From contig JBJKVF010000006.1 of assembly GCA_045562755.1 (NCBI GenBank), positions 558,001 to 622,000 of the forward strand: a DNA stretch of 64,000 nt. Reading direction: 5' to 3'. The notes beneath the pieces are model-generated. The model was not told the DNA's origin, made no database searches, and saw only the letters and a program-made list of their open reading frames with translations. Shown here piece after piece: positions 35,128-44,680 of the stretch. The stretch comes from GCA-002708145 sp045562755. Lineage in GTDB: Bacteria; Chloroflexota; Dehalococcoidia; Lucifugimonadales; Lucifugimonadaceae. Each line of letters opens with the position of its first letter. The first letter of the stretch is position 1. A program made the translations under genes and the position numbers.

Positions 35128-35939
35128 AATGATTTAGAAGTTGAATAAAGTATTGATATTTTTTCACTATTAGTAAGGCCTAACTCATCTATAAAAAGAT
35201 TTAAGTTTTGTGAATAACTTGACCCTTTTGACCATAATTTATTGGGGAAATTAGAACCCCATAAGCATCTATCAGGTGAAAACAAATCTATAACTCTTTT
35301 GATAGGTGCATGCATATCCTCATGAGGAAAAATTCTTGGAGAGCCATGTGTTCCAGAGGTAAGTTTTGCGTAAACATTAGGTAGCTTTGATAATCTTTTT
35401 AATTCATGAAGTGTCTCTTTAGTTTTCCTAAAAGTATTTAGCATTAAACAATGATCAATAACAATTCTTAATCTGCTAAATTTATTTGCTAAATAAATTA
35501 TTTCATCTACTAATTCAAGATCATCCATTACCATACAATTTACTGTTATCTCTAAACTTTCTGCCTTGCCCCACAGATCTATTACATTAGGATCTCTTAA
35601 TTTTCCATTTTTATTAGGTACGCCTCTTAATCCTTTTACATTAAAATTCTTTACTGCGTTTTGCAGAATATCCTTACTACTTTTGTCGTCAGGACTTAGA
35701 GTTACAACTCCTGTAGCCCATTCAGAAAATTTCCTAGATGAATCCATTATGTATTTATTATCAAAACCATAATAAGTACCTGTTTGAATAAATACAGCCT
35801 TTTGAATATTATTTTTTCCCATCTTAACCAATAAATCTTCAGCAGTAGCTGGTTCACCTGGATTCCATGGATCCAGAATTGATGGATATTTATTTAAATC
35901 ATCTGAATATATATGAGGATGAGAATCAATAATTTTCAT
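35115..35939 (-). CDS. Amidohydrolase-2 family protein (lactonase-like)
   Basis: 274 aa. IDSHPHIYS gives the HxH pair; VIDHCLML and HEDMHAPI follow; the last motif reads LWGSNFP, with Asn where many relatives have the catalytic Asp (GSDWP). Related proteins with GSNFP exist, so activity is not excluded. Its ATG shares its A with the stop of the RraA-like gene (TAATG), indicating translational coupling; RraA-type lyases and lactonases often sit together in acid-sugar or aromatic-acid pathways. Confidence 0.8.
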   Translation of the reverse strand: MKIIDSHPHIYSDDLNKYPSILDPWNPGEPATAEDLLVKMGKNNIQKAVFIQTGTYYGFDNKYIMDSSRKFSEWATGVVTLSPDDKSSKDILQNAVKNFNVKGLRGVPNKNGKLRDPNVIDLWGKAESLEITVNCMVMDDLELVDEIIYLANKFSRLRIVIDHCLMLNTFRKTKETLHELKRLSKLPNVYAKLTSGTHGSPRIFPHEDMHAPIKRVIDLFSPDRCLWGSNFPNKLWSKGSSYSQNLNLFIDELGLTNSEKISILYSTSKSLWFK

Positions 35940-36592
35940 TAAAAAACTCTATATTTTAAATAAGCTTCTTTTGGGTCTACACCGGAAAGTATTTCTTTTC
36001 TAAGTAAACTTTCAGTATTTATATATTCCTCTGTTTCGCTAACAACTTCTTTAACTATTTCCTTTGGAATAATAATAACTCCATCTATATCACCTAGTAC
36101 AAAATCTCCAGAATTTATGGTTACACCACCAATATTTATTGTTTCTCCCAATGTGGATATCTTCCATCTTTCAACAACATCAGAGGGTGTGAAATATTTA
36201 CAGAAAACAGGAAATCCTAAATTTAATATAAAATCTACATCTCTGCATCCACCATCAACAATATAACCTCTAACATCTTTATACTTTAAAGTTTCAGCAG
36301 ATAACTCTCCCATATGAGCAATAGTTCCATCATTAGGTTGGCAAATAACAACTGAGTTTGCTGGAGCTTTGCTAAGCATATCTGTCCAGCTTAACATTGA
36401 AGTATCTTTATCTAATGTCTCATCAATCTCACCGCTACATGTCCATATCTCACCAGCTATTTTTTTTGTAGGGTCTATGGATTTTATACTGTGAGGTAAG
36501 ATCGTATTTTTTATACCTCTTTCTCTTAATACATCATATATTGCTCCCGTATAGCATTTTTCTAATCTTTTTACTAACTGATTATTTTCCAT
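35939..36592 (-). CDS. RraA-like protein (HMG/CHA aldolase superfamily)
   Basis: 217 aa. Signature GEIWTCSGEID, HMGELSAETLKYKDVRGYIVDGGCRDVDFI (about 117-146) with the G-x3-A/E and RD pair that bind metal in HMG/CHA aldolases, and FVLGDIDGVIIIP. Either a pyruvate-type aldolase or an oxaloacetate decarboxylase-like protein; true RNase E inhibition is unlikely. First gene of the unit with the amidohydrolase. Confidence 0.8.
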   Translation of the reverse strand: MENNQLVKRLEKCYTGAIYDVLRERGIKNTILPHSIKSIDPTKKIAGEIWTCSGEIDETLDKDTSMLSWTDMLSKAPANSVVICQPNDGTIAHMGELSAETLKYKDVRGYIVDGGCRDVDFILNLGFPVFCKYFTPSDVVERWKISTLGETINIGGVTINSGDFVLGDIDGVIIIPKEIVKEVVSETEEYINTESLLRKEILSGVDPKEAYLKYRVF

Positions 36593-36664
36593 AAATTTTT
36601 TTCCTAAGTGATATTTATTTTATTAATTTTAGAATATAGTAATTATAAACCTATAATAATAACC

Positions 36665-37906
36665 ATGCTAAAGTTCCAAAATATTTTAAATTTGCCTTTT
36701 ATGCAACTATTTCTATACAGAGAATATAGATTATTTTGGATCGCGGCTTTTTTTTCTAATATAGGGATGTGGGCATTAATTTACGGAAGATTATGGTTAA
36801 TGAGATTGATGAGTGATTCAGAGATATTATTAGGCTTAATATCTACTGCAAATCTAACACCAGTCTTACTTCTAAGTTTTTTTGGAGGAGTTTTAGCTGA
36901 TAAATATAATAGACTAAGTATAATAAGAATTACAAGACTTTTATTTTGTTTGATAACATTATTCACAGCCTTTCTAATATATTTAGAAAGAATAAATCCC
37001 TCAATACTAATAATCATTTCTATAATTACAGGCTTACTTTTAGCAATTGATATTCCTTCAAGATCTTCAATGATTGCAAAATTAGTTTCTAAAAAATACT
37101 TAGCTGTAGGGATTTCTATGTATTCTATAGTTTTTGGTGTTTCAGCAATTATTGGTGGATCTATTTTTCATCCAATTGTTGAATTAATAGGATTAGAAGG
37201 TTTATTTTTTATTATCGGTATTTCATATTTCTTAACTTTTCTAACATTAAATAAGATGGATAAAAATCTGCATAAGCCAACTAATCAAAATAATAAAAAT
37301 TTCATAGAAGATTTATTATCTGGCTTTAAATACCTTTCTAAAACTCCTATACTTTTAATAATTACTTTTGTGGGGTTTTTCGTTGGTTTAACGTCAGGGT
37401 CATATGATGTATTAATACCTGCTGTAACAACAGAGTTACTTTTTGGAAATACAGATACCTATGGAAGAATACTTTTGGTAGGTGGAATATCAGGATTGTT
37501 ATCTACTTCTTTTCTTATTTTCTTAGGGCAGAAAATCAACCAATTTTTATCATATTTTATTTTTGGATTAATCTCTTCTGTGTGTCTCTATCTTGTGGGT
37601 TCTAGTTATGGGATAAATAATATATATATAATATTTGCAATAATATCTTTTTCAAAAGTAATTTTTAATACTATGGGTTCAACAATTGTTCAATCAAATG
37701 TGAAGGAGGAATATAGAGGGAGAATGATGAGCATAAATCAATTAAGTTGGGGGTCAGCTGCTATTGGTTCATTATTACTAGGATCTATTGCTGAAAAAAT
37801 TTCTATCTCTTTTGCTTTCACTTTTGTAGGATCTACGAGCTTCATAATTATTTTATTTGGAGCAATAATAATGTATCAAAAAATCAAAAAGACTAAAACC
37901 AACTAA
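36665..37906 (+). CDS. Major facilitator superfamily transporter
   Basis: 413 aa from the ATG at 36665; 36608 would add 19 hydrophobic residues. Twelve probable membrane helices. MFS motif A appears as GGVLADKYNRLSIIRITR (about 79) and the domain layout resembles the enterobactin-exporter/DUF894 group. Probably an exporter. Its last 14 nt overlap the convergent ung gene. Confidence 0.8.
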   Translation: MLKFQNILNLPFMQLFLYREYRLFWIAAFFSNIGMWALIYGRLWLMRLMSDSEILLGLISTANLTPVLLLSFFGGVLADKYNRLSIIRITRLLFCLITLFTAFLIYLERINPSILIIISIITGLLLAIDIPSRSSMIAKLVSKKYLAVGISMYSIVFGVSAIIGGSIFHPIVELIGLEGLFFIIGISYFLTFLTLNKMDKNLHKPTNQNNKNFIEDLLSGFKYLSKTPILLIITFVGFFVGLTSGSYDVLIPAVTTELLFGNTDTYGRILLVGGISGLLSTSFLIFLGQKINQFLSYFIFGLISSVCLYLVGSSYGINNIYIIFAIISFSKVIFNTMGSTIVQSNVKEEYRGRMMSINQLSWGSAAIGSLLLGSIAEKISISFAFTFVGSTSFIIILFGAIIMYQKIKKTKTN

Positions 37907-38576
37907 TTGGTTTTATATTATTTTTAATTAAGTATTTATTGGTTTGTGAAAAAGGCTTGCTACCAAAAAAACCTCTATAAGCAGATAATGGTGAAGGATG
38001 AACAGACTTAATTATTAGATGTTTATTAGCATCTATAAGTAATTCTTTTGAATGAGCATGACTTCCCCACAAAATAAAAACTATATTTTCTCTATAAATA
38101 TTTATTTTTTTTATTACCTCATCTGTAAAATTATTCCAGCCAATTTTACTATGTGATAAAGGCTTATTCTTTTCTACTGTCAAAGTTGTATTTAGTAGAA
38201 AAACACCTTGTTTTGCCCAATTTTCTAAATTCCCATTATTAAAATTAACTTTATTTCCAATATCTTCTTCTAACTCTTTGTATATATTAATTAATGAAGG
38301 TGGTGCAGGAACATTATCTAAAACTGAAAAACTTAAACCATGAGCTTGATTGGGTCCATGGTAAGGATCTTGACCAATTATAACGACTTTAACATCATAA
38401 AAATCACAATAGTTAAATGCATTAAAAATTTTGGATTTTTCAGGATATATTGTTTTACCTAATGCATATTCATTAGTCAGAAAGTTCTTAATTTCAAGCA
38501 TATATTTTTTTTGAAATTCATTACCAAGATTTTCAAGCCATCCTGGTGGCAATTGAATTTTTTTTTCTTTATTCAA
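37893..38576 (-). CDS. ung: Uracil-DNA glycosylase, family 1
   Basis: 227 aa. Water-activating loop VVIIGQDPYHGPNQAHGLSFSV (catalytic Asp about 68), the Pro/Ser loop NVPAPPSL, FILWGSHAHSKE and the minor-groove loop HPSPLSAYRGFFG are all intact. Removes uracil from DNA; works with the exonuclease III in base excision repair. Confidence 0.95.
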   Translation of the reverse strand: MNKEKKIQLPPGWLENLGNEFQKKYMLEIKNFLTNEYALGKTIYPEKSKIFNAFNYCDFYDVKVVIIGQDPYHGPNQAHGLSFSVLDNVPAPPSLINIYKELEEDIGNKVNFNNGNLENWAKQGVFLLNTTLTVEKNKPLSHSKIGWNNFTDEVIKKINIYRENIVFILWGSHAHSKELLIDANKHLIIKSVHPSPLSAYRGFFGSKPFSQTNKYLIKNNIKPISWF

Positions 38577-38665
38577 TGTGTTTAAATCTTATAGTTTATT
38601 ATTAATTATATATATTATAAGTAATCATAAATTATATATATATATCTGATAGTATTATTTTAATT

Positions 38666-39358
38666 ATGTCTAAATTTTCGGAATTTAAGAATGGTTGTCT
38701 ACAAGAAACTCCTTTACAAATAGGCGTTTTTCCTTTTGGTATAGCATTTGGAATTTTGGGCATTGAATGTGGACTAACTAATCTTCAAACTATTTTACTT
38801 TCATCAATAGTTTTTGCAGGGGTTAGTCAAATTGTTTTCGCTCAACTTATTTCAACACTAACACCTGGATTTATGATTATAGGTACAGTAGGAGTTGTAA
38901 ATTTAAGGCATATTTTATACGGTATTTCTCTATCTGAATATTTAAAAAAATTATCCCTAAGATGGAGAATATTATTAGCTTACTTAATTACTGATGAAGC
39001 ATATGCGATTTCCTATAAGAGATTTTCCGAAAAGAAGAAAAGTAAAAATATGCATTACCATCTTTTAGGTAGCGGAATTACTTTATGGACTTCTTGGCAA
39101 ATATCTACTTTTTTAGGAATTTTTATAGGACATTTTATTCCTGAATCACTCAATTTAGAATTTGCTATCCCGTTATCATTTATAGCGATTGTAGCAGTAT
39201 CAATTAGAGATAAACCTAAATTATTAGTTTTTGCTATTAGTGCTATATTTTCAATAATTTTAAAAGATTTACCATGGAATTTATGGATTATAGTTTCTGC
39301 AATAATAGCAATTATGTGTGGAATATTTATATCTAATTATAAAGAGAGAAAACAATGA
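38666..39358 (+). CDS. azlC: AzlC-family branched-chain amino acid exporter, large subunit
   Basis: 230 aa, about seven hydrophobic helices. FPFGIAFGILGIECGL, VFAGVSQIVFAQL and NLRHILYGISLSEYL are the conserved AzlC blocks, followed by DEAYAISYKRF. It exports branched-chain amino acids with AzlD. The next gene overlaps by 4 nt (ATGA). Confidence 0.9.
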   Translation: MSKFSEFKNGCLQETPLQIGVFPFGIAFGILGIECGLTNLQTILLSSIVFAGVSQIVFAQLISTLTPGFMIIGTVGVVNLRHILYGISLSEYLKKLSLRWRILLAYLITDEAYAISYKRFSEKKKSKNMHYHLLGSGITLWTSWQISTFLGIFIGHFIPESLNLEFAIPLSFIAIVAVSIRDKPKLLVFAISAIFSIILKDLPWNLWIIVSAIIAIMCGIFISNYKERKQ

Positions 39359-39663
39359 TTTGGACAGCAATTATTTTTTCTGGAATTATAACCTATGCAA
39401 CTAGGTTTCTGCCGCTTTCAAATTTCATGCCTAAGAAATTACCAAGATTTATTCAACAAGGTTTACAATATGTATCAATCGCAGTGTTAACTCCAATAAT
39501 AATTAATTCTGTGCTTATTGATAATGATAGTTTAATAATAGATAACAACCCAAAAATTTATGCTGCAATTGTGGCCCTTATAGTAGCTTTAGTAACTAAA
39601 TCTATACCTCTTACACTTATATTAGGCTTAGCTATAATTTGGATTTTTGAATTTATAATTTAG
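39355..39663 (+). CDS. azlD: AzlD-family exporter, small subunit
   Basis: 102 aa with three to four helices; IITYATRFLPLSNF and LPRFIQQGLQYVSIAVLTPII are the characteristic AzlD sequence. Start overlaps azlC by 4 nt. Its stop is shared with the convergent gene in a 4-nt TTAG. Confidence 0.9.
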   Translation: MIWTAIIFSGIITYATRFLPLSNFMPKKLPRFIQQGLQYVSIAVLTPIIINSVLIDNDSLIIDNNPKIYAAIVALIVALVTKSIPLTLILGLAIIWIFEFII

Positions 39664-40016
39664 TTCTTTGATTTTCTATTATCTATAAAAATTTTTGTAT
39701 ATGATAATAAAGCTATTAATGAAGTTGTTAGCATTATAATTACCCTAAGTAAACTTAGGTCACCAGCATCAATTGATTTTGATAGCCTAGTACTAATTAA
39801 TGAAAAAAATATTAATATCGTAAGTAATAAAACCACATGAACAAAAATCTTTTTTCTCTCTGGGAATTTAATGCTTAGGTAGTATGCAACTAATATTCCT
39901 ATTCCAAAAATTACAGGTATAAGTGCAGTTGGAGATGTGACTTCAACATACCCCCACAATCCAATGAAAATTAATGAAAAAGAATTTAATAAACTAGAAT
40001 TTTTAAATTTGAGCAT
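39660..40016 (-). CDS. Small membrane protein of unknown function (four helices)
   Basis: 118 aa. Four hydrophobic helices (about 11-27, 31-49, 57-74 and 88-108) with a positively charged tail DNRKSKN. The segment FIGLWGYVEVTSPTALIPVIFGIGILVAYYLS resembles uncharacterised small membrane proteins, but I cannot name a family. Overlaps azlD tail to tail by 4 nt. Confidence 0.6.
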   Translation of the reverse strand: MLKFKNSSLLNSFSLIFIGLWGYVEVTSPTALIPVIFGIGILVAYYLSIKFPERKKIFVHVVLLLTILIFFSLISTRLSKSIDAGDLSLLRVIIMLTTSLIALLSYTKIFIDNRKSKN

Positions 40017-40038
40017 AATTTAATTATAATACAAAATC

Positions 40039-40140
40039 TTAATTTACTAAACCTTGAGAATTATTATAAAAATCTATTGTATAGTTCAAAATAAAAATTA
40101 TCATAACCAGAAAAATTATTAGTACTGAGAATACTTTCAT
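40039..40140 (-). CDS. Possible 33-aa membrane peptide
   Basis: An ATG with AGG 5 nt upstream begins a frame for a single hydrophobic helix (about 4-19) followed by a polar tail. TATAAT lies 10 nt before the ATG (40151-40156 on the minus strand), giving a plausible promoter and very short leader. It fills the gap between the enolase-type gene and the four-helix protein. No similarity recognised. Confidence 0.4.
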   Translation of the reverse strand: MKVFSVLIIFLVMIIFILNYTIDFYNNSQGLVN

Positions 40141-40195
40141 CTTACCTACTATTATACCACTGAAAATTATTCGAACAATCTAATATATATAATAT

Positions 40196-41305
40196 TTATT
40201 TTAATGAACTAACTCTATGAAAATCAATCCAATCTTCATCCAGCTCTATACCTAAGCCTGATTTTTTAGGAAGATTTAATTTACCATTAGAATTAATTTT
40301 AATTTCATTTTCAACACCCCATTGATGTATATGTTCTGGCCTCCAATATTCATAAAATGAATTATTATTAACTGAAGCTATCACATGTAAATTAGCAGCA
40401 TTCATTAGAGAATTACCTGCTAAACCAATTTCACAATTAATTCCAAAAGCATCAGCCATTGCAGATAATTTTTTTAATCCTGTTATACCTAACTTTCTGA
40501 CCGTTCCTCTAACCATACCTATCAAGTCATTTCCTAAAAACTTACCTGCTTCTTTGATCAAAAATTCAGGTGAATCACTCATATTAATAGGTGTATTCAA
40601 ATTTTCATGCAGTCTCTTAATTTCTTGTAAATTTTTTGGATTTATTGGGTCTTCAAACCAATAAAAATTATTTGAATCTAAAGCTTGGCCGACCATTAAT
40701 GCTTCATCAAAAGTATAGCCATGATTTCTATCTAACATTAATATCATTTTATCTCCAACAGATTCTCTAACACCATCAATAACCTTTATTGCATCACCGA
40801 CATCTAAATTTCCAGGATGTATTTTGTATGCAGAAAATCCTTCTTCAAGTAATTGTTCTGCCTCTCTAATAAATCCGGTTGGATTATCGTGCCTTGGAGG
40901 ATAGGTTGCATAAAGCTCTATTTGATCATTTTTACCTCCTAATAAAGAGTAAATAGGCTTATTTAATCGCTTCCCTTCTAGATCCCAAAGTGCAACATCA
41001 ATAGCTGACCAAGATTGGTAAATATTCTCACCTGGAATACTTTCTAATTCTGACCATAACCACTCTCTGTGAGTTATATCCATGTTCATTATTTTAGGTC
41101 TTAAAATCTGATCTATTATTGTTATTCTTTGATCTGAAGGCTGTGCTTGATCAGCAATAAAAGCATTTCCTTCTATACCTTCATCAGTAAATAATCTTAA
41201 GACTCCCTGAGTTGTTTTTCCTCCGATATCTGACCTTTCATCTTTTACGTTTAATACTCCAGTATCTCGTTCTATAACATCTATTTGAACTTTAGATATT
41301 TTCAT
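40196..41305 (-). CDS. Enolase-superfamily (MR/MLE type) protein, third copy
   Basis: 369 aa, distant from the two tandem copies at the window start. Capping domain to about 115, then barrel: AYKIHPG (K-x-H, about 161) as base, LMLDRNHGYT metal Asp (about 193), FEDPI metal Glu (about 219), and a GLAGNSLMNAANLH segment instead of a His-containing strand 7. The KxH pattern is closer to mandelate racemase/MLE than to galactonate dehydratase. It overlaps the DinB gene by 4 nt. Confidence 0.8.
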   Translation of the reverse strand: MKISKVQIDVIERDTGVLNVKDERSDIGGKTTQGVLRLFTDEGIEGNAFIADQAQPSDQRITIIDQILRPKIMNMDITHREWLWSELESIPGENIYQSWSAIDVALWDLEGKRLNKPIYSLLGGKNDQIELYATYPPRHDNPTGFIREAEQLLEEGFSAYKIHPGNLDVGDAIKVIDGVRESVGDKMILMLDRNHGYTFDEALMVGQALDSNNFYWFEDPINPKNLQEIKRLHENLNTPINMSDSPEFLIKEAGKFLGNDLIGMVRGTVRKLGITGLKKLSAMADAFGINCEIGLAGNSLMNAANLHVIASVNNNSFYEYWRPEHIHQWGVENEIKINSNGKLNLPKKSGLGIELDEDWIDFHRVSSLK

Positions 41306-41814
41306 TTATCAAGACCTCTAATCATTCCTCTTATATAAGACACTTGCCCAAGATGCTGAGATAATTCTGTCATCAATCTTCCTATCACAAAATAACCCTT
41401 TACTTGTCTGACACCAAAAGTATAATCTAACGATAACTCTTCATCTTCAATTTCCTCAATGAGCTTAATAGTTCCATCTCTTAAAACATCATAGTAACCC
41501 ATTAGCCACTTAATATCCATCACAGGAAAATTATTTAGTTTTTCTTGATTAAAAGCAAATCCTGTTTGATCTCTTAAATCAGGAAAATTCTTATAATAAT
41601 TATCTGAAATCCAAACCCTTTCTTTACCTAATAAAACTTTATTAATTAGATTATCCTCTACCAAAGCCATATGCCAGATTAGGAAAATAATATTATTAGA
41701 ATGTAGATTTGGTTTCCAAAGAATTTCTTCTTCCGAAAGAGAATCTAAACTTCTCTTCAAAATTACATAATACTCATTAAGTCCACTCAAAATTGATTGC
41801 CTAAAATAATTCAT
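41302..41814 (-). CDS. DinB-family protein
   Basis: 170 aa four-helix bundle. IFLIWHMALVEDNL (first His, about 48) and ELSQHLGQVSYIRGMIRG (C-terminal His and R-G motif) match DinB/YfiT-like metal-binding proteins. Likely a thiol- or metal-dependent transferase of unknown substrate. ATGA-type overlap with the downstream enolase-type gene indicates co-translation. Confidence 0.8.
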   Translation of the reverse strand: MNYFRQSILSGLNEYYVILKRSLDSLSEEEILWKPNLHSNNIIFLIWHMALVEDNLINKVLLGKERVWISDNYYKNFPDLRDQTGFAFNQEKLNNFPVMDIKWLMGYYDVLRDGTIKLIEEIEDEELSLDYTFGVRQVKGYFVIGRLMTELSQHLGQVSYIRGMIRGLDK

Positions 41815-41848
41815 AGTTTTCCCATTTCTATTAATATCATTTATAAAA

Positions 41849-43078
41849 TTAGTGATGATATTTTCTTGATTTTGATCTATTTTTTTTTCTTTTTCTATAG
41901 CGTTTTTTCAAAGATTTATTATCTGAATCATTTTCTATTTTTTCATATTTTTTTTGTTTTGTATCTTCATGTTTATTTTTTTTATTCGGTTTTTTGAGCT
42001 GATCTAAAAGCTTTTCAATAGATTTCCACATCTTTGAGTCATTTTTGGTAACAAAACTTAGTGCTTCTCCAATTGAACCGGACCTAGCTGTCCTACCAAT
42101 TCTATGTACAAAATCTTCTGGTACTTGTGGAAGGTCATAATTTATCACATGCTCTATATGAGGAATATCTAGTCCTCTAGAGGCAATATCAGTAGCAATA
42201 AGAATTTTAAATCTTTCTTTCCTAAAATTATCTAATATTCTATCTCTTTTATTTTGTCGTAAATCTCCGTGCATTGCTGAGCTTTTTACCTTATCTTTTA
42301 TTAATCTTTTTTTCAGTTTTTCAGTTGCATATTTTGTTCTTACAAAAATTAGAATCGAACCGTTTCTTATTGCAATTTCATCCAGCAATTTACTATATTT
42401 TTCTTCAGTTTTAGTATTAATAATTTTTTGTTTGATTTGAGATTTAATTACATTGTTTTCCTCAATGTCTACTCTTTTTGGATTGCTTAAATACTTTTTA
42501 GATAATTGTATTATTTCTTTTGGAAGAGTAGCTGAAAATAATAATGTTTGTCTTGATTTAGGTAATTTAAGAACAATTTTATCCACTTGTATTCCAAATC
42601 CCATATCAAGCATTCTATCTGCTTCATCAAGAACAAAAAAATTGAAATGCTTTAAATTTAAAGATCCTCTAGTTATTAGATCGTTTATTCTTCCTGGAGT
42701 TCCAACAATAATTTTTGGGCGCTTTTTTAATTGATTAAGTTGAATGTTCATACTTGAGCCACCAACCAAAAGTGCTATATTAATCCCACTTTTATAACCC
42801 ACAAAAAGTTTTGCCACATCTGCCACCTGTTGAGCTAATTCTCTTGTTGGTGTAAGAATAATTCCCAAAACATTTTGATTAGTTTTAATCTGTTGAATTA
42901 ATGGTATTAAATAAGCAGCTGTTTTTCCAGAGCCAGTTTCTGCACTTGCTAATATATCTTGTTTATTAATAGCAAAAGATATTGTTTTAGATTGAACTTC
43001 AGTAGGTTTCTTAAATCTTAAATTTTTAAGAGATTTTTTTATATCATTGGACAAATTAAATTTGTCGAAATTTTCCAT
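41849..43078 (-). CDS. DEAD-box ATP-dependent RNA helicase
   Basis: 409 aa. Every helicase motif is present: Q-motif FKKPTEVQ, motif I ASAETGSGKT (about 51), PTRELAQQ, VGTPGRI, II LDEADRMLD (about 150), III SAT, V ATDIASRGLDI and VI HRIGRTARSG (about 340). A Lys/Arg-rich tail (about 365-409) probably binds RNA, as in RhlE/CshA types. Role in mRNA turnover or ribosome assembly. Confidence 0.92.
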   Translation of the reverse strand: MENFDKFNLSNDIKKSLKNLRFKKPTEVQSKTISFAINKQDILASAETGSGKTAAYLIPLIQQIKTNQNVLGIILTPTRELAQQVADVAKLFVGYKSGINIALLVGGSSMNIQLNQLKKRPKIIVGTPGRINDLITRGSLNLKHFNFFVLDEADRMLDMGFGIQVDKIVLKLPKSRQTLLFSATLPKEIIQLSKKYLSNPKRVDIEENNVIKSQIKQKIINTKTEEKYSKLLDEIAIRNGSILIFVRTKYATEKLKKRLIKDKVKSSAMHGDLRQNKRDRILDNFRKERFKILIATDIASRGLDIPHIEHVINYDLPQVPEDFVHRIGRTARSGSIGEALSFVTKNDSKMWKSIEKLLDQLKKPNKKNKHEDTKQKKYEKIENDSDNKSLKKRYRKRKKNRSKSRKYHH

Positions 43079-43200
43079 ATGTTTTTTTCTGAATTTATAT
43101 TTCTGATTTTAATCTTAGTACTCTCATTTTTGTTTTGGTGAATAAATTATAGTGTAATTTAATATTTTGGTATATTTTCAGTAATTATTAAAGATTGTAA

Positions 43201-43236
43201 TTAACAATAAAAAATAATATTATTTTTTATTGTTAA
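43201..43236. repeat. 36-bp perfect AT-rich palindrome
   Basis: TTAACAATAAAAAATAAT (43201-43218) is followed directly by its exact reverse complement, with no loop. It lies in the 246-nt gap between the FMO-like gene stop and the helicase start, both on minus. It could be a bidirectional terminator, since both arms contain A or T runs, or a protein-binding site. The rest of that gap (43079-43200, 43237-43324) shows no ORF. Confidence 0.7.
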
Positions 43237-43324
43237 GTTGAGTAAATTACATTATTGAAGACCTAGATATATTTTCTAAACTTCCACACTGTATATCCAA
43301 ATAAAACCTTATCACATAATTCTC

Positions 43325-44584
43325 TCAAAATAAATTTTTTGACAGTATATCTTTGACAATAAATTCTGCATCCTCAGCGACTCCAATAAATTGAGCTGAT
43401 TTAGAAGAATGCATCCATTGGAGACCCATAAAATAAAATCCCGGATATTTGGTTATGCCTCTTTTTTGTACAGGTTGATTTTTATTGTCACTAATATCAA
43501 GATCTATCCAATCGTAATTATATCTAAAGCCTGTGGACCAAATAATACTGTCTTGAGATTTATTTAAGTTTAATTTATCAATTGAAATTAGATCACTTTT
43601 TATGACTCTTTTATCAGGATTTATTTTTTCAAACTTTGTATCCATTTTTTTTTCATCGATAAATTTATCAACACCTTTAGCCCAATTTATAGCATGATCA
43701 TCAGAGTATTTAATATTGTTGTATAAGTCGTCATTAATTAGTAATTTGTTTTTATCACATTGATTAATTGAGCCAATTAAATTTAAACCTTTTTCAGATA
43801 AATCCAAAAGATTTATATCATGCCCTCCCATACTACCAGAGGTATGTGGGCTACATTTCCATCTATTTTCAAATGGTACTTGATCTACTGTTTTATCAAA
43901 TGATCCCATATTGTAATTCCACCATGAAGAATCTTTGCCTCTATAACTTCTAGGTCTTCTTCCACATTTACTTACTGCTAACCAAACATTTTTCCCTGAG
44001 ACAAGTAAGTCTTCAGCTATCTGAGCGCCTGATTGACCAGATCCTACGACTACAATATCTCCTTTAGGTAATTGGCTAGGATTTTTATATTCTGATGAGT
44101 GAATTTGAAATATTTCTTTGTCTAAATTTTGACTAATTTTAGGAATATATGGATCTCCAAATGCACCGTTTGCAAGAACAATTATTTTTGAAGAAATTAC
44201 TTGATTAGAGGTTACAATTTTATACCCTCCTTCCTCTTTAGTTATTTGTTCAACATTTTCTTTTTCATGAATTTTTGACCCAATAAAAGTAGAAAAGGAT
44301 TGTAAGTATTTAACTACCTCATTTTTACTTAAGAAACCATTAGGATCTTTCGATGGAAAATTTTTCGAATTGATATCAAACTCAGGAATTTTGATCGCCC
44401 AGTTTGGATTTACAAGATAAAAATTGTCCCACCTTTCATTAACCCAAGTATTGCCAACAACTCCCTTTTCTAAAATAATATGATTTATTTTTTTTTTAGA
44501 TAAATAATAACTTACACATAGACCTGCTATTCCTGCACCGATTACTACAATAGGCATATCTTTTATTTTTATTTTGGTACTCAT
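43325..44584 (-). CDS. Flavin-containing monooxygenase-like FAD/NADPH oxidoreductase
   Basis: 419 aa. FAD motif VIGAGIAGLCVSYYL (about 14) and NADPH motif VVVGSGQSGAQIAEDL (about 177); between them LEKGVVGNTWVNERWDNFYL. The FMO fingerprint FxGxxxHxxxY is not intact (IFQIHSSEYKNP), as in class B-like bacterial relatives (YhdE/CzcO types). Such proteins may oxidise sulfur- or nitrogen-containing small molecules. It is alone on minus, divergent from the structured RNA and betaine transporter genes. Confidence 0.8.
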   Translation of the reverse strand: MSTKIKIKDMPIVVIGAGIAGLCVSYYLSKKKINHIILEKGVVGNTWVNERWDNFYLVNPNWAIKIPEFDINSKNFPSKDPNGFLSKNEVVKYLQSFSTFIGSKIHEKENVEQITKEEGGYKIVTSNQVISSKIIVLANGAFGDPYIPKISQNLDKEIFQIHSSEYKNPSQLPKGDIVVVGSGQSGAQIAEDLLVSGKNVWLAVSKCGRRPRSYRGKDSSWWNYNMGSFDKTVDQVPFENRWKCSPHTSGSMGGHDINLLDLSEKGLNLIGSINQCDKNKLLINDDLYNNIKYSDDHAINWAKGVDKFIDEKKMDTKFEKINPDKRVIKSDLISIDKLNLNKSQDSIIWSTGFRYNYDWIDLDISDNKNQPVQKRGITKYPGFYFMGLQWMHSSKSAQFIGVAEDAEFIVKDILSKNLF

Positions 44585-44667
44585 TTTTTGATAATAAATA
44601 AATTATTATTTAGAAGATTTGGTTGGTTTTAATAATATATTATCAATTAAATTACAAAAAGTTCGTG

Positions 44668-44673
44668 TAGAAT
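44668..44673 (+). promoter_or_regulatory. -10 box of structured RNA A
   Basis: TAGAAT ends 8 nt before the closing stem of RNA A. The equivalent TATAAT of RNA B ends 9 nt before its stem, and both are preceded by ATTACAAA (44651-44658 and 48526-48533). No good -35 is seen at either, so activation by a factor is possible. Confidence 0.5.
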
Positions 44674-44680
44674 TATATTC

